A stretch of DNA of 64,000 bases from Chlamydiota bacterium. Lineage in GTDB: Bacteria; Chlamydiota; Chlamydiia; Chlamydiales; RGXB01. The stretch covers positions 97,157 through 161,156 of the forward strand of contig VGMF01000003.1 of NCBI GenBank assembly GCA_016866475.1, given 5' to 3'. Numbering within the stretch: position 1 is the first letter of the stretch; the number at the start of each line of letters is the position of its first letter. The translations under genes and the position numbers were made by a program. This document shows, piece by piece, positions 8,412 through 16,842 of this stretch. Under the pieces are notes generated by a model. That model had not been told where the DNA came from. It was given only the letters and a program-made list of their open reading frames with translations, and did not search any database.

Positions 8412-9399
8412 AATGCTATCCCAGCCACATCTTTCAGAACAGTTTCGATCTAACATCATAGAATTTATAGATTGTTTTTGCGAAATTAGTGTTAGTAAAG
8501 GTTTGTCGGATGATTTTATCAAATGCAGTATTCAAGAACTTATCCAATATGTTCTTGAGCAGATTGAGTCCCCTTATCCTTTCCAGTCAATGCATATACC
8601 CCAGCAAGATGACAACCGTATGTACGAGATAGGGCTCAAGATTGCTGCTCCCCTTATTCACGGAACGCCCGAGATAGTGAACCTCGACAATCTCCTCGAG
8701 GTGAAGTCGCTTCTGGAGCGGGGTGAAAACGTGATATTCGCAGCGAATCACCAAACAGAACTTGAGCCGCAAATCTTAAGTCTTGCCTGTGATCCCTATG
8801 CAAAAGATCTATTTAAAAATACTTTTTTCGTCGCGGGAGAAAGAGTCACAACCGATCCTATCGCGGCCCCTTTTTCGAGGGGGCGTAAATTATTTTGTAT
8901 TTACGCTAAACGCTACGTGAGTGAAGACAAGAACATCGAGATGGAACGGAGAATGCATAATCTTAAAACGATCAAGCAGATGAAAGAGCTTCTCAACAAG
9001 GGTGGGGCTTGTATTTATGTTGCTTTGGGTGGAGGTCGTGACCGTCCCGATCACAATGGGCAGGTGCAGCTCACCCCTTTTGATCCCAGTAGCGTAGGCC
9101 TTTTTACCCTGCTAAGCCAAACTGCTTTGAAACCCACCCATATATATCCCTTGGCAGTATCGAGTTTCAACATCCTTCCTCCACCAATTTCTATCCAAAA
9201 AGAGCTTGGGGAAAGACGCTGGACTCGCGGTGGTTCTTTAAAAATTGCGATCGGCAAGCGTTTTGACTATTCTCCTTTTTTAAAAATTAAAGACAAAGAT
9301 GAGTTGCATTCTGCTCTGACAAACGAGCTATTCTCCAAGTTGACTGCATTATACCAACCATTTGAAGGGGATATCGCACCCTTGAGAGCCATTCACTAA
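8383..9399 (+). CDS. plsB: Glycerol-3-phosphate 1-O-acyltransferase, soluble chlamydial/plastid type
   Basis: A 338-residue acyltransferase making lysophosphatidate, the first step of phospholipid synthesis. It belongs to the soluble GPAT group shared by chlamydiae and plant plastids rather than the large E. coli PlsB: the catalytic block reads NHQTELEPQ (an H-x4-acid motif, here Glu), and later segments IYVALGGGRDRPD and HIYPLAV match that group. The GTG start at 8383 is supported by GGGAG at 6 nt, inside the end of rng. Its stop codon overlaps that of the convergent cyclase gene. Confidence 0.9.
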   Translation: MPLKNTSLYEMLSQPHLSEQFRSNIIEFIDCFCEISVSKGLSDDFIKCSIQELIQYVLEQIESPYPFQSMHIPQQDDNRMYEIGLKIAAPLIHGTPEIVNLDNLLEVKSLLERGENVIFAANHQTELEPQILSLACDPYAKDLFKNTFFVAGERVTTDPIAAPFSRGRKLFCIYAKRYVSEDKNIEMERRMHNLKTIKQMKELLNKGGACIYVALGGGRDRPDHNGQVQLTPFDPSSVGLFTLLSQTALKPTHIYPLAVSSFNILPPPISIQKELGERRWTRGGSLKIAIGKRFDYSPFLKIKDKDELHSALTNELFSKLTALYQPFEGDIAPLRAIH

Positions 9400-11243
9400 G
9401 ATTTAGATTTTAAACGATACAAGCCCAGTGCCCATAGAGGAAACAACACCTCATACCCATGGTATTTCAAATAAAACACCCTTGGAAACCCCGGGGCGTT
9501 GAACGTAGCATCTTTGAAATTGTCTTTTCTTGATAAAAGATAAAAGACCCCTCGCTCGACCTCTTTTGTGGGTACATTACCGGCAAATAGAAGAGTAATC
9601 AACACAATTGCTGTGTGAAAAACTGTGCTTTTCTCTTGATTTTGTTTTAATGTAGGGGCGTAGGTGTCGCAAGATTCGCCCCATCCCCCATCTTCATTTT
9701 GTTTTGCGATCAAAAAATGGATCGATTTCTGTACCCACTCTTCTTTGGGATCGACTTTTACCTGCATCAATCCTAAAAGAGCAGAGAATGTTCCATAGAG
9801 ATAGTTTGTCCCCCAACGCCCCCACCATGACCCGTCCTGCCTTTGAGTCTTTTTAAGGTAAAAAACGGCTCTTTGAATCGATTCTTTTAACGATATATCG
9901 TCAAGCTCCCCAAAAAAAGAGAGAACTCTTCCGGTGACATCTTCCGACGGAGGATCTAATAGAGCGCCATGATCTGCGAAAGGGATCAAATTTAAATAGT
10001 TAAAATTCTGGTCTATAGAAAAGGCTGCAAAACCTCCATCTTTGGACTGCATTCCTTGGAGCCAATCCTTTGCAGCGTTAATATTTTTTTTATAGCGATT
10101 CTTGTCGACCGCCGCCATGGCCCATCCACACATGGCAGTGTCATCTAGGTCCGGATAAAAAGGGTTGTTATACTGGAAGGCCCATCCTCCCCCTCTCAAC
10201 TCCGGCCTTGACAGGCTCCAATCACCTTGAACTCCGATTAATTGCTTTGTAGCAAGCCAGTCCAATCCTCTCAAAAGAGGCTCTTTTAGGTTATCCAAAG
10301 TAAATCTTAAAGCGTGCATTCCGATGGATGTATCCCAAACCGGAGAAACGCAAGGTTGCATGAAGTGGTCGCCCTCAACATGAGCTTCAAGAGATAGGAT
10401 TGCCTGCAACCCCTTTTGCACCATCGGGTGCTCCATGGAGTAGCCCAAGCTCAAAAGAGCCTTGATCTGATACTCCATGGCAGTATAGATTCCCCCTAAT
10501 CCATGCTCCTTATTATCATGATCCACAATCCATTTAAGTGCTTTTCTTTCGGCATAACGCCTCAATTTTGACGGAATCCAACAATCTAGTTTACGACCCA
10601 CTTTGTCAATAAGGTAAAATATACCCCTCAAACCTTTGAAACTGGGTGGAATGTAGGGGACTAAAAGTTCTTTGACATCAATTTTTTTAGGGTTCTTTGC
10701 ACTAAAATTTCTTGTCATGGCGAGTGAAAGCGGGATCACTACTGTCCTGGCCCAATAAGCAAATTTCTGCACGCTAAACGGAGACCATAAGGGCTGCAAG
10801 ATCAGCTCAACGGGCATCCAAGGGGCTTCTTTGGGCTCTAGTTGTTTGAACTGAACAAGAGTATAACGGGTAAAAACATTAGCCGCTTTGAGACCCCCAT
10901 GTTGGCAGATTTTTTTTGCAATTTTAAGCATGTAGGGTTCGTTTAGAGATTCCCCGGCGCACTTCAGAGCGTAGTAGGCTTTAATAGAAGCACTGATGTC
11001 ATAAGGACCTCTAGGGTAACTCACCCACCCATCATCATGGATAGTTTTTTTTAGATAGGCAGCCAGTCTCCTTTCCATTGCCGGATCCCTAAAATCTATG
11101 GAGTGCATCAGCAAGATCATCTCCGCAGTGATTGTTGCATCACATTCAAGAGGAAAAACAAGGTAACCTGCGCTACTTTGAGCACGATAAGCTTTTTCTA
11201 AAAGCTGATTTATGAGCGCTGTGACTTCTTCAACAGGAGGCAT
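9396..11243 (-). CDS. shc: Squalene-hopene-type triterpene cyclase
   Basis: A 615-residue class II terpene cyclase of the squalene-hopene cyclase family, which protonates and folds squalene or related polyprenes into polycyclic triterpenes at the membrane. The catalytic acid motif DLDDTA (DxDD) is at residues 365-370. QW-type repeats are visible, for example QRQDGSWWGRWG near 468-478 and QNEDGGWGESC near 515-525. N-terminal segments (LECDATITAE, YDISASIKAYYALK) match the family throughout, so the protein looks full length and functional. No squalene synthase or hopanoid-tailoring gene is adjacent. The product (hopene or another triterpenoid) is inference. Confidence 0.9.
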   Translation of the reverse strand: MPPVEEVTALINQLLEKAYRAQSSAGYLVFPLECDATITAEMILLMHSIDFRDPAMERRLAAYLKKTIHDDGWVSYPRGPYDISASIKAYYALKCAGESLNEPYMLKIAKKICQHGGLKAANVFTRYTLVQFKQLEPKEAPWMPVELILQPLWSPFSVQKFAYWARTVVIPLSLAMTRNFSAKNPKKIDVKELLVPYIPPSFKGLRGIFYLIDKVGRKLDCWIPSKLRRYAERKALKWIVDHDNKEHGLGGIYTAMEYQIKALLSLGYSMEHPMVQKGLQAILSLEAHVEGDHFMQPCVSPVWDTSIGMHALRFTLDNLKEPLLRGLDWLATKQLIGVQGDWSLSRPELRGGGWAFQYNNPFYPDLDDTAMCGWAMAAVDKNRYKKNINAAKDWLQGMQSKDGGFAAFSIDQNFNYLNLIPFADHGALLDPPSEDVTGRVLSFFGELDDISLKESIQRAVFYLKKTQRQDGSWWGRWGTNYLYGTFSALLGLMQVKVDPKEEWVQKSIHFLIAKQNEDGGWGESCDTYAPTLKQNQEKSTVFHTAIVLITLLFAGNVPTKEVERGVFYLLSRKDNFKDATFNAPGFPRVFYLKYHGYEVLFPLWALGLYRLKSKS

Positions 11244-11333
11244 GCCATGTTACCTTGAAATAGGGATCAAAACATCCCATACTGGATTCACCAAAAACCT
11301 GTCAACTAGGAAGGGTATCGCCTGAAACCGGTT

Positions 11334-12050
11334 TTAAGCCATATTTGTAAAAACGGCATCTACGTCGTCTAAATTTTCCAACCAGTCGATCAATTCTTCA
11401 TTTTTTTTCCGATTTTCGTCATCAACCTCGACTAGAGATTTTGGAATTTGTTCAAAGTCCGCCGCCAGAATTTTTACCCCTTTTTGAACGAGTTTATCCT
11501 TCACCTCCAATAGGTCGTCTAAACCGGTGAATAGAATAAATTCTTCATCATTAGATTCTATTTCATCCACCCCTACATCAAGGGCGGTAAGAAAAAGCGC
11601 CTCCTCTGTAATTGTCTGTTTCTGGATCCGGATCACCCCTTTTTTATCAAATTGAAACAAAACGCTACCGGGCGTTGCAATATTTCCGCCACGCTTGTTT
11701 GTGGCTATGCGCATATCAGAAGAAGTGCGATTTTTATTGTCGGTTATAATCTCAACGACAATCCCGACCCCCCCGTGTCCATAAAGCTCATAAGTGAGAG
11801 CGAAGTATTCCCCCTGATCGGTTGAGCTCGCTTTTTTAATGTTGCGATCAATGTTTTCCTGAGGAAAGTTTGCCTCCTTGGCCCGATCGATCGCTGCTTT
11901 GAGGCGGGGATTCATTTTTGGATCGCCACTACCCCCCTGCTTGACAGCTGTGATAATCTCTTTAGCAACTCGCGAAAATATTTTTCCCCTTTTCGCATCC
12001 ACTTTTTCTTTACGTCGCCTGATGTTTGCCCATTTACTATGGCCTGCCAT
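11334..12050 (-). CDS. yebC: YebC/TACO1 family protein
   Basis: A 238-residue member of the YebC/PmpR family, which acts on translation of difficult stretches such as polyproline and in some bacteria as a transcription regulator. The N-terminus MAGHSKWANIRRRK and KRGKIFSR is nearly invariant in the family, and the second domain begins with ALTYELYGHGGVGI. It is the last gene of an operon prfB-GNAT-GNAT-yebC, starting 1 nt after the preceding acetyltransferase. The neighbourhood with prfB is shared, as I remember, with Chlamydia and supports a translation role. Confidence 0.95.
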   Translation of the reverse strand: MAGHSKWANIRRRKEKVDAKRGKIFSRVAKEIITAVKQGGSGDPKMNPRLKAAIDRAKEANFPQENIDRNIKKASSTDQGEYFALTYELYGHGGVGIVVEIITDNKNRTSSDMRIATNKRGGNIATPGSVLFQFDKKGVIRIQKQTITEEALFLTALDVGVDEIESNDEEFILFTGLDDLLEVKDKLVQKGVKILAADFEQIPKSLVEVDDENRKKNEELIDWLENLDDVDAVFTNMA

Positions 12051-12051
12051 T

Positions 12052-12558
12052 TTATAACCACTGCTGCATTAAAATTTTATCTCGATACGTCCCATCCTCT
12101 TCTTTCAAGAAATTAGAATGGACCCCATACTCTTCAAATCCTGCTTTAAGGTAAAGTCGACGGGCAGGATTGTCCCTATAAACTTCCAGGTGTAGCAATG
12201 AGACGGCAAAATCTCTTTTTGCTCTGACTTTGATCTCCTCTAAAATCTGCTTGCCTACCCCCTTACCACGCATTTCAGGATGCACGATGATTGAAAAAAG
12301 AGATTGATGTTTCAGCTTCTTTACCGGCGTCAGATAGAGATTAAAAAAGCCGACAATATTTCCCTCATTGCGCACCGTAAAAGCCGAGCCAAAGGTTTTT
12401 CCAAAATACCCAATCCAAATCTTGGATGCATCCTCTATCTCAAGCTGACTGATCATCGGAAACCATTTTAAAATATTAGGTTCACTAAGCCAACTTGTTA
12501 GAACAGGGATCTCCTCTTCTTTAGAAACTTCATACTTCAATTCGATTGGATCTCTCAA
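12052..12558 (-). CDS. GNAT acetyltransferase (RimI/RimJ-like), second of a pair
   Basis: A 168-residue Gcn5-related N-acetyltransferase. The acetyl-CoA pyrophosphate-binding loop is visible as PEMRGKGVGKQIL near residues 93-105 (R/Q-x-x-G-x-G/A pattern), followed by VYRDNPARRLYLKAGF, the usual motif B. Its start lies 29 nt inside the upstream acetyltransferase gene, so the two are coupled. It shares a KWFP element in the same relative place with its neighbour, suggesting an old tandem duplication. The substrate is unknown; a ribosome- or release-factor-related protein is possible from context. Confidence 0.8.
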   Translation of the reverse strand: MRDPIELKYEVSKEEEIPVLTSWLSEPNILKWFPMISQLEIEDASKIWIGYFGKTFGSAFTVRNEGNIVGFFNLYLTPVKKLKHQSLFSIIVHPEMRGKGVGKQILEEIKVRAKRDFAVSLLHLEVYRDNPARRLYLKAGFEEYGVHSNFLKEEDGTYRDKILMQQWL

Positions 12559-13057
12559 ACACTACCCTCGCTCTGGTTTCATCGTTAGAAAAACGGACGA
12601 ATCCATTTTGCATAAACACTTTCTTAAATGAGAGCTTCTCTAAAATAGAGAGTAAAGAACAACCCTCATAAATTTCACATTGAATTTTTTCTACAATTTC
12701 AAATTTAAGGCTAAGATGCACTAAATTCCTTAAAAGCGAAGTTCCTACCCCCCTTTTTTGGAAAGCGGGATCTACGAGAAGATAGGCCGTGGCGTGAATC
12801 GCCACCTTTTTATAGGGCAAAAGAAAAATAAATCCATAACCAACAGGAACACCATCGAAAACGGCTGTTAAGGCACACTTATACTTGGAGAAATTGACTA
12901 AATTTTTAATAAAAATATCGACATCTTCCTCAGATGAGAGAGGGAACCATTTTTGCAGTTCGGGCTGCATGAGCAGCCTCTTCAAATTTTCTTGGTCATT
13001 TTCTTGAAAATAACGGATATCGTACCGGTTGTCTTTGTTAATGTCCTGTTTATCCAT
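12530..13057 (-). CDS. GNAT acetyltransferase, first of a pair, coupled to prfB
   Basis: A 175-residue Gcn5-related acetyltransferase with the acetyl-CoA loop FQKRGVGTSLLRN near residues 93-105. Motif B is less canonical than in its neighbour. Its ATG shares one base with the prfB stop codon (TAATG arrangement), so its translation should depend on ribosomes finishing prfB. As I remember, a single acetyltransferase sits between prfB and yebC in Chlamydia; two are present here. The substrate is unknown. Confidence 0.76.
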   Translation of the reverse strand: MDKQDINKDNRYDIRYFQENDQENLKRLLMQPELQKWFPLSSEEDVDIFIKNLVNFSKYKCALTAVFDGVPVGYGFIFLLPYKKVAIHATAYLLVDPAFQKRGVGTSLLRNLVHLSLKFEIVEKIQCEIYEGCSLLSILEKLSFKKVFMQNGFVRFSNDETRARVVFERSNRIEV

Positions 13058-14155
13058 TACGATCCCCTGTTCTTTAAGTAGGACTCTACAAAAGGGTCCA
13101 AATCCCCGTCAAGAACACCCTCTACGTCTGATGTCTCAAATTCGGTCCTTAAATCTTTGCACATCTGATAGGGCTGTAACACATAACTGCGTATTTGAGA
13201 ACCCCATCCGTTCACAAGCTGCTCTCCGCTGATATTTTTTAGCGCAGCCTCTTTTTTAGCCACTTCCAACTCGTAGAGACGGTCTTTTAACATCTTCATA
13301 CACCGTTCTCTGTTTTGTATCTGACTCCTCTCTTGCTGTGAAGAAACAACTATCCCTGTTTTAAGATGGGTAATGCGTACTGCTGAATCGGTTTTGTTGA
13401 CATGCTGGCCACCCGCGCCGGAGGCACGATAGGTATCAATACGAATATCCTCAGGTCTTACCTCGATTGGAATCTCCTCGTCCATAGAGGGGGCAACTTC
13501 TACAGACGCAAAGCTCGTGTGACGCCTCCCCGACGCATCGAACGGAGAAATTCTCACAAGCCGATGGACCCCTTTTTCTGCTTTACAAAAGCCATAGGCA
13601 TAGTGAGATTCCACTTGAAAAAGTATATGCTTTAAACCAGCTACTTCCCCCTCAAGCCGGTCCAAAACCAGGTATTTCCAACCCCTTTTTTGAAACCACC
13701 TTTCATACATTCTAGCCAACATAGAAACCCAGTCGCAGGACTCTGTCCCACCAGCACCTGCATTGATCTCCAAAGTGCAAAACTTGGGGTCAAGTTCCGA
13801 CGATAGCATTCGCTTCAGCTCAATCGAACGTAAATTTTTTTCTATAACACTAAGTTCAGACTCCATTTCAGCAATCAGTGCCGTGTCTTTTGACGATTTC
13901 GCCTCAGGGTAAAATGTTTCAAGATAGTCTGTTGTAGAAAGGATCTGTTCTATGGGCTGGATCCAATCCTTAAGAGCATTCGACTCAGCAATTTTTTTTC
14001 TTGCTTTTTCTTGATCCTCCCAGAACGCAGTGTCTTTCATCTCCTCGTCAAGTTCGCTAAGGCGCAGTTTTTTATAAGCCAAGTCAAAGAAACCTCGCTA
14101 GCTCAAGGATTCTGGTTTTTACGTCCTGTATTCTTGGTGTAAGATCGATCATCAT
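13057..14155 (-). CDS. prfB: Peptide chain release factor 2 (programmed +1 frameshift)
   Basis: RF2, which releases peptides at UGA and UAA. The gene starts at an ATG ATG pair (14155 or 14152), runs 23 codons to an in-frame TGA at 14086-14084, and continues in the +1 frame to give a 365-residue protein, the usual RF2 length. The slip site CTT TGA C is preceded by an internal Shine-Dalgarno-like GCGAGG, 3 nt before CTT. The body carries the stop-recognition tripeptide SPF (ISPFDASGRRHTS) and the catalytic GGQ (GAGGQHVNKTDSAV). It heads an operon with two acetyltransferases and yebC. Confidence 0.95.
14083..14098 (-). promoter_or_regulatory. RF2 autoregulatory +1 frameshift site in prfB
   Basis: Read on the minus strand the site is GCG AGG TTT CTT TGA C. 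Ribosomes pause at UGA when RF2 is scarce and slip from CUU to UUU, giving Leu-Asp and the long RF2 frame. The GAGG stretch can pair with the 16S rRNA tail and stimulates slipping. This matches the well-known E. coli arrangement (AGGGGG, 3 nt, CTT TGA C), with a weaker internal Shine-Dalgarno. Confidence 0.93.
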
Positions 14156-14333
14156 AGAAGTTCATTCTACCCACTATCCCTTTTTTTTTCACGTTATTCA
14201 ATCGACATAAATATAATTTTATGTGCACTTGTTAATAGCTGGGATCCCCCCTGCTTTTATAATGTATCCAAACGTATTTTTTAAAAAAGGAACCTCTTAT
14301 TTTTTGAAATACTTTTTTTAAATTAATATGCCC

Positions 14334-14361
14334 TTTACGATAAATGCGTTAAAAGTATAAA
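14334..14361 (+). promoter_or_regulatory. Weak candidate promoter upstream of the 14409 gene
   Basis: TTTACG and TATAAA are separated by 16 nt about 50 nt before the ATG. The whole 14156-14408 divergent gap is AT-rich and also holds a 7-bp inverted repeat (14205-14211 with 14218-14224) flanking a TATAAT. Which of these boxes is used cannot be decided by eye. Confidence 0.35.
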
Positions 14362-14408
14362 ATTTTCACAATGATGGGACATAAAAACCTAATTTTTTTG
14401 GAGGACAA

Positions 14409-14921
14409 ATGACATCAATAATTAATTCAGCATCTAGCGCAGCATATGCAGCTACAAGTTATCTAGGTACGGCTATTCGCAACGTAGGAAACCTTGCAGG
14501 TCGCATCGTTACTACTCTTTCAAACTTTGTGCCCTCCCAGGTTTCCACAAAAGTTCAAGGACTTTTCAGCCCTATATCTAGAGCTTGCAGCGCCCTTCCA
14601 AAACCAATCAAAGTTGCAGCTATTGTAGCAGGTGGGATCGCTTCTGTTGTTGCGCTTAAGCGTTTTTACAACATGAAATCTACAAATCAAAACAACGCTC
14701 AGAGGACTCAAAACGGTAGTTCGGGTGATGCCGAAAGCACAATGGTCTCAAATGACGAAGATCAAAAATCACTAAAAGAATTACCAGAGGCACCAGTCAG
14801 CGGTTCAGGTGATAAAGAAACCTCCGCAAATCAGAGCGACGTATTGAAAAACGATGGTCGTGATATTCAAAGCCACCCTCAGTTGGACCCTGTACCTGAA
14901 GAAGGCGAGAACAGAAACTAG
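14409..14921 (+). CDS. Unknown 170-residue protein with one membrane segment
   Basis: I do not recognise this protein. The start is strongly supported by GGAGG 4 nt before the ATG. The N-terminal 60 residues are rich in Ala, Ser and Thr; residues 66-83 form one hydrophobic, glycine-containing segment flanked by Lys; the rest is polar and Ser/Asp/Glu/Asn-rich and looks disordered. There is no signal peptide. A single-pass or hairpin membrane protein, possibly delivered to the inclusion membrane, is one option but unproven. The gene is monocistronic, ends before a large hairpin and is convergent with the uridylyltransferase gene. Confidence 0.65.
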   Translation: MTSIINSASSAAYAATSYLGTAIRNVGNLAGRIVTTLSNFVPSQVSTKVQGLFSPISRACSALPKPIKVAAIVAGGIASVVALKRFYNMKSTNQNNAQRTQNGSSGDAESTMVSNDEDQKSLKELPEAPVSGSGDKETSANQSDVLKNDGRDIQSHPQLDPVPEEGENRN

Positions 14922-14961
14922 AGTAAAAGCAGTTTAAATAATTATTGAGCTGCTTCCTGGT

Positions 14962-15042
14962 TGATTTTTCCAAAAATCACTCATTCCTTTAACCAGAGGA
15001 TAAGATTGCATTTGGCAATCCTTACACTCTGGTTAAAGGAAT
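14962..15042. terminator. Double hairpin between convergent genes
   Basis: Two palindromes lie between the ends of two convergent genes. The first is an 8-bp perfect inverted repeat (14962-14969 with 14972-14979, 2-nt loop). The second is a 16-bp perfect inverted repeat (14983-14998 with 15027-15042) whose interior holds a further stem GATTGC/GCAATC (15004-15009 with 15015-15020). The stem is much longer than an ordinary terminator. A bidirectional terminator is the simplest reading; an RNA with its own role cannot be excluded. Confidence 0.7.
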
Positions 15043-15083
15043 TCTCATTTCTTAGAATATTTTTATTTTCAAAGACCGGTAAA

Positions 15084-16430
15084 CTATAGTTTTTTTAGGA
15101 CTCTGCATCCGAACCGGGTATAAACTTCCCCTTCTTTAGACCCGGATGAGCGTTCTTTATAAACTTTTTTTATTATAGACACCGCTGCATCTGCCGTTTC
15201 AAGACCCTTCCCCTCGCGCTTGATCGCAGAGATAGCGCATTGTCTCGGGAAATGCACCACCAAGACATTTTCAATAGAATCTACAATATTTTGCATAGAC
15301 ATTTCAGGCCTAGCTCTCTCTTTTCCCTTGAAATTCAAGAGAAACCCCGGAAAGGGGTTTTGAAGAACGGAGCTATTCAGTACATTAAGTTTCATAATGA
15401 TTGCATTGACATTTGCAAAACCAAATAGATCCGAAACTTCGTTGTGGATATATTCAAGGTTTGTAAACCGTCCGTTTTTTTTAAGGATGATTTTCCCCTC
15501 TTTAGCACTCGGCAGAGTGTCTGTTACTAGTAGAGATAAATCGACCGGGGAATCTAGAGTTGTCTGTACAAATAGTGGCAGGGTGTCAAAAAAAGAGAGA
15601 ATCGGATTATTTATCTGCCTAACCAAAACATGGGTTTTTTCTTTTAAGACATTTTGAAGTTCTTTTGAATCATGGAGCAATTTCCACACAGCGCCATGCC
15701 CGCAAGGAGCCTTTCTTATGTTTTGAAGCTCATCCAAGCACCACTTTCCCTGTCTATCCACATAAGGAACGAGAGGCTGCTCCAGCAGGTAAAATGAGGA
15801 CTTGGGTCTATCGAAAAATTTTTTTTCCTCTAAAAACCTTAAAAGAAGCTCTTTATTATTTTTGGAAGCTGAAGTCATCAAAACAATCGGAGTCAACTCA
15901 CTCTCACCAAAAAGCTCTTCCATCAACCTTTCTTTGGACTGAATATCAAGAATGATCCACTCAAGTAAGGTTTTTTCCATGAATGGGTAGAGAAAAGCCG
16001 GAAGTGGCTCTTGAGTAACCTCATCTTTAAAATTCAGCCTTTCGGCAGTACCTCCTAAGACAACAACTTCTATGATATTTTTTTGATAAGAGATCCCTTT
16101 TTTGAAGTTGTTTTCATCGAAATCAGGTTTTATGGGAGCATAAGGGTAGGCCTCAAACGGGATTTCCACTTCATGATGGAGCATCTCAATGATTTTTTTT
16201 TCTAAACCTTTCACTCCGCCAATCGGAAAAAAAAATTGGTCTATTTCGTCCAGCCATAGCATCAAAGATTGCCATCTTAATTGGTCGAGCTTACCATTTA
16301 AAAATATTTCAAAAATATGCCCCTGGCCTATCTCAAAAACAGTTTTTTTTAGATAATTTTCCCTTTCCTCTTTTGTGCAAGAGGTTTTTCTTTTCTTTTT
16401 TTCTATCTGTTCCGAGGGGTGAAATTTCAT
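15084..16430 (-). CDS. UDP-sugar pyrophosphorylase family protein (UDPGP type)
   Basis: A 448-residue protein of the eukaryote-like UTP-glucose-1-phosphate / UDP-GlcNAc uridylyltransferase family. It shows a nucleotide-binding loop VVLGGTAERLNFKDE near residues 123-137, a shifted form of the usual L-x-G-G-x-G-T-R-L, then LTPIVLMTSASKNN and KAPCGHGAVWKLL, which match the PPGGHG-type loop. I remember a UDPGP homologue in Chlamydia. The altered glycine loop (GGTAERL) leaves the exact substrate open. It is transcribed divergently from the SWIB gene. Confidence 0.72.
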   Translation of the reverse strand: MKFHPSEQIEKKKRKTSCTKEERENYLKKTVFEIGQGHIFEIFLNGKLDQLRWQSLMLWLDEIDQFFFPIGGVKGLEKKIIEMLHHEVEIPFEAYPYAPIKPDFDENNFKKGISYQKNIIEVVVLGGTAERLNFKDEVTQEPLPAFLYPFMEKTLLEWIILDIQSKERLMEELFGESELTPIVLMTSASKNNKELLLRFLEEKKFFDRPKSSFYLLEQPLVPYVDRQGKWCLDELQNIRKAPCGHGAVWKLLHDSKELQNVLKEKTHVLVRQINNPILSFFDTLPLFVQTTLDSPVDLSLLVTDTLPSAKEGKIILKKNGRFTNLEYIHNEVSDLFGFANVNAIIMKLNVLNSSVLQNPFPGFLLNFKGKERARPEMSMQNIVDSIENVLVVHFPRQCAISAIKREGKGLETADAAVSIIKKVYKERSSGSKEGEVYTRFGCRVLKKL

Positions 16431-16493
16431 TAGAAAATATCCTGTCTCTATCGAAAATTAACGGTTCCGTCATATATTCCGCTATGTAAAAAA

Positions 16494-16523
16494 TTGACCT
16501 TTTCCGGTTTATTTTGGTATCTT
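16494..16523 (+). promoter_or_regulatory. Promoter of the SWIB-ispD-truA block
   Basis: TTGACC (16494-16499) and TATCTT (16518-16523) are spaced by 18 nt, 34 nt upstream of the SWIB start. The -35 box matches the vegetative consensus at five of six positions and the -10 at four of six. Confidence 0.6.
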
Positions 16524-16557
16524 CTGCGAAGTAGCATATAAAACCAAGGTAGGCTCT

Positions 16558-16842
16558 ATGTCAGCAGCAGCAGCAACAAAAAAAGCTTCGGCTAAAAAAG
16601 CTAATTCAGCGTTCATGAAACCGCTCAAACCTTCAGCGGATCTTGCAAAAGTGATCGGTTCTTCACCCCTCCCAAGAACCGAAGCGGTGAAAAAAATGTG
16701 GGATTACATCAAGAAGCATAAACTGCAAGATGCAAAAAATAGACGTAATATCAATGCAGACGAGAACCTCAAGGTCATTTTTAAGAAAAATCAAGTGACC
16801 ATGTTCGAGCTCGCAAAAATCCTTTCAAAGCACCTCTCGTAG
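16558..16842 (+). CDS. SWIB/MDM2-domain protein
   Basis: A 94-residue protein: a short Ala/Lys-rich basic N-terminus (residues 1-20), then one SWIB domain (PLKPSADLAKVIGSSPLPR, VKKMWDYIKKHKLQD, NADENLKVIF). SWIB is a eukaryotic chromatin-remodelling module that among bacteria is characteristic of chlamydiae, where it is proposed to act with nucleoid/chromatin proteins. AAGG lies upstream of the ATG. Its stop codon overlaps the ispD GTG start. A DNA-binding or nucleoid role is inferred from the domain and the basic tail. Confidence 0.93.
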   Translation: MSAAAATKKASAKKANSAFMKPLKPSADLAKVIGSSPLPRTEAVKKMWDYIKKHKLQDAKNRRNINADENLKVIFKKNQVTMFELAKILSKHLS

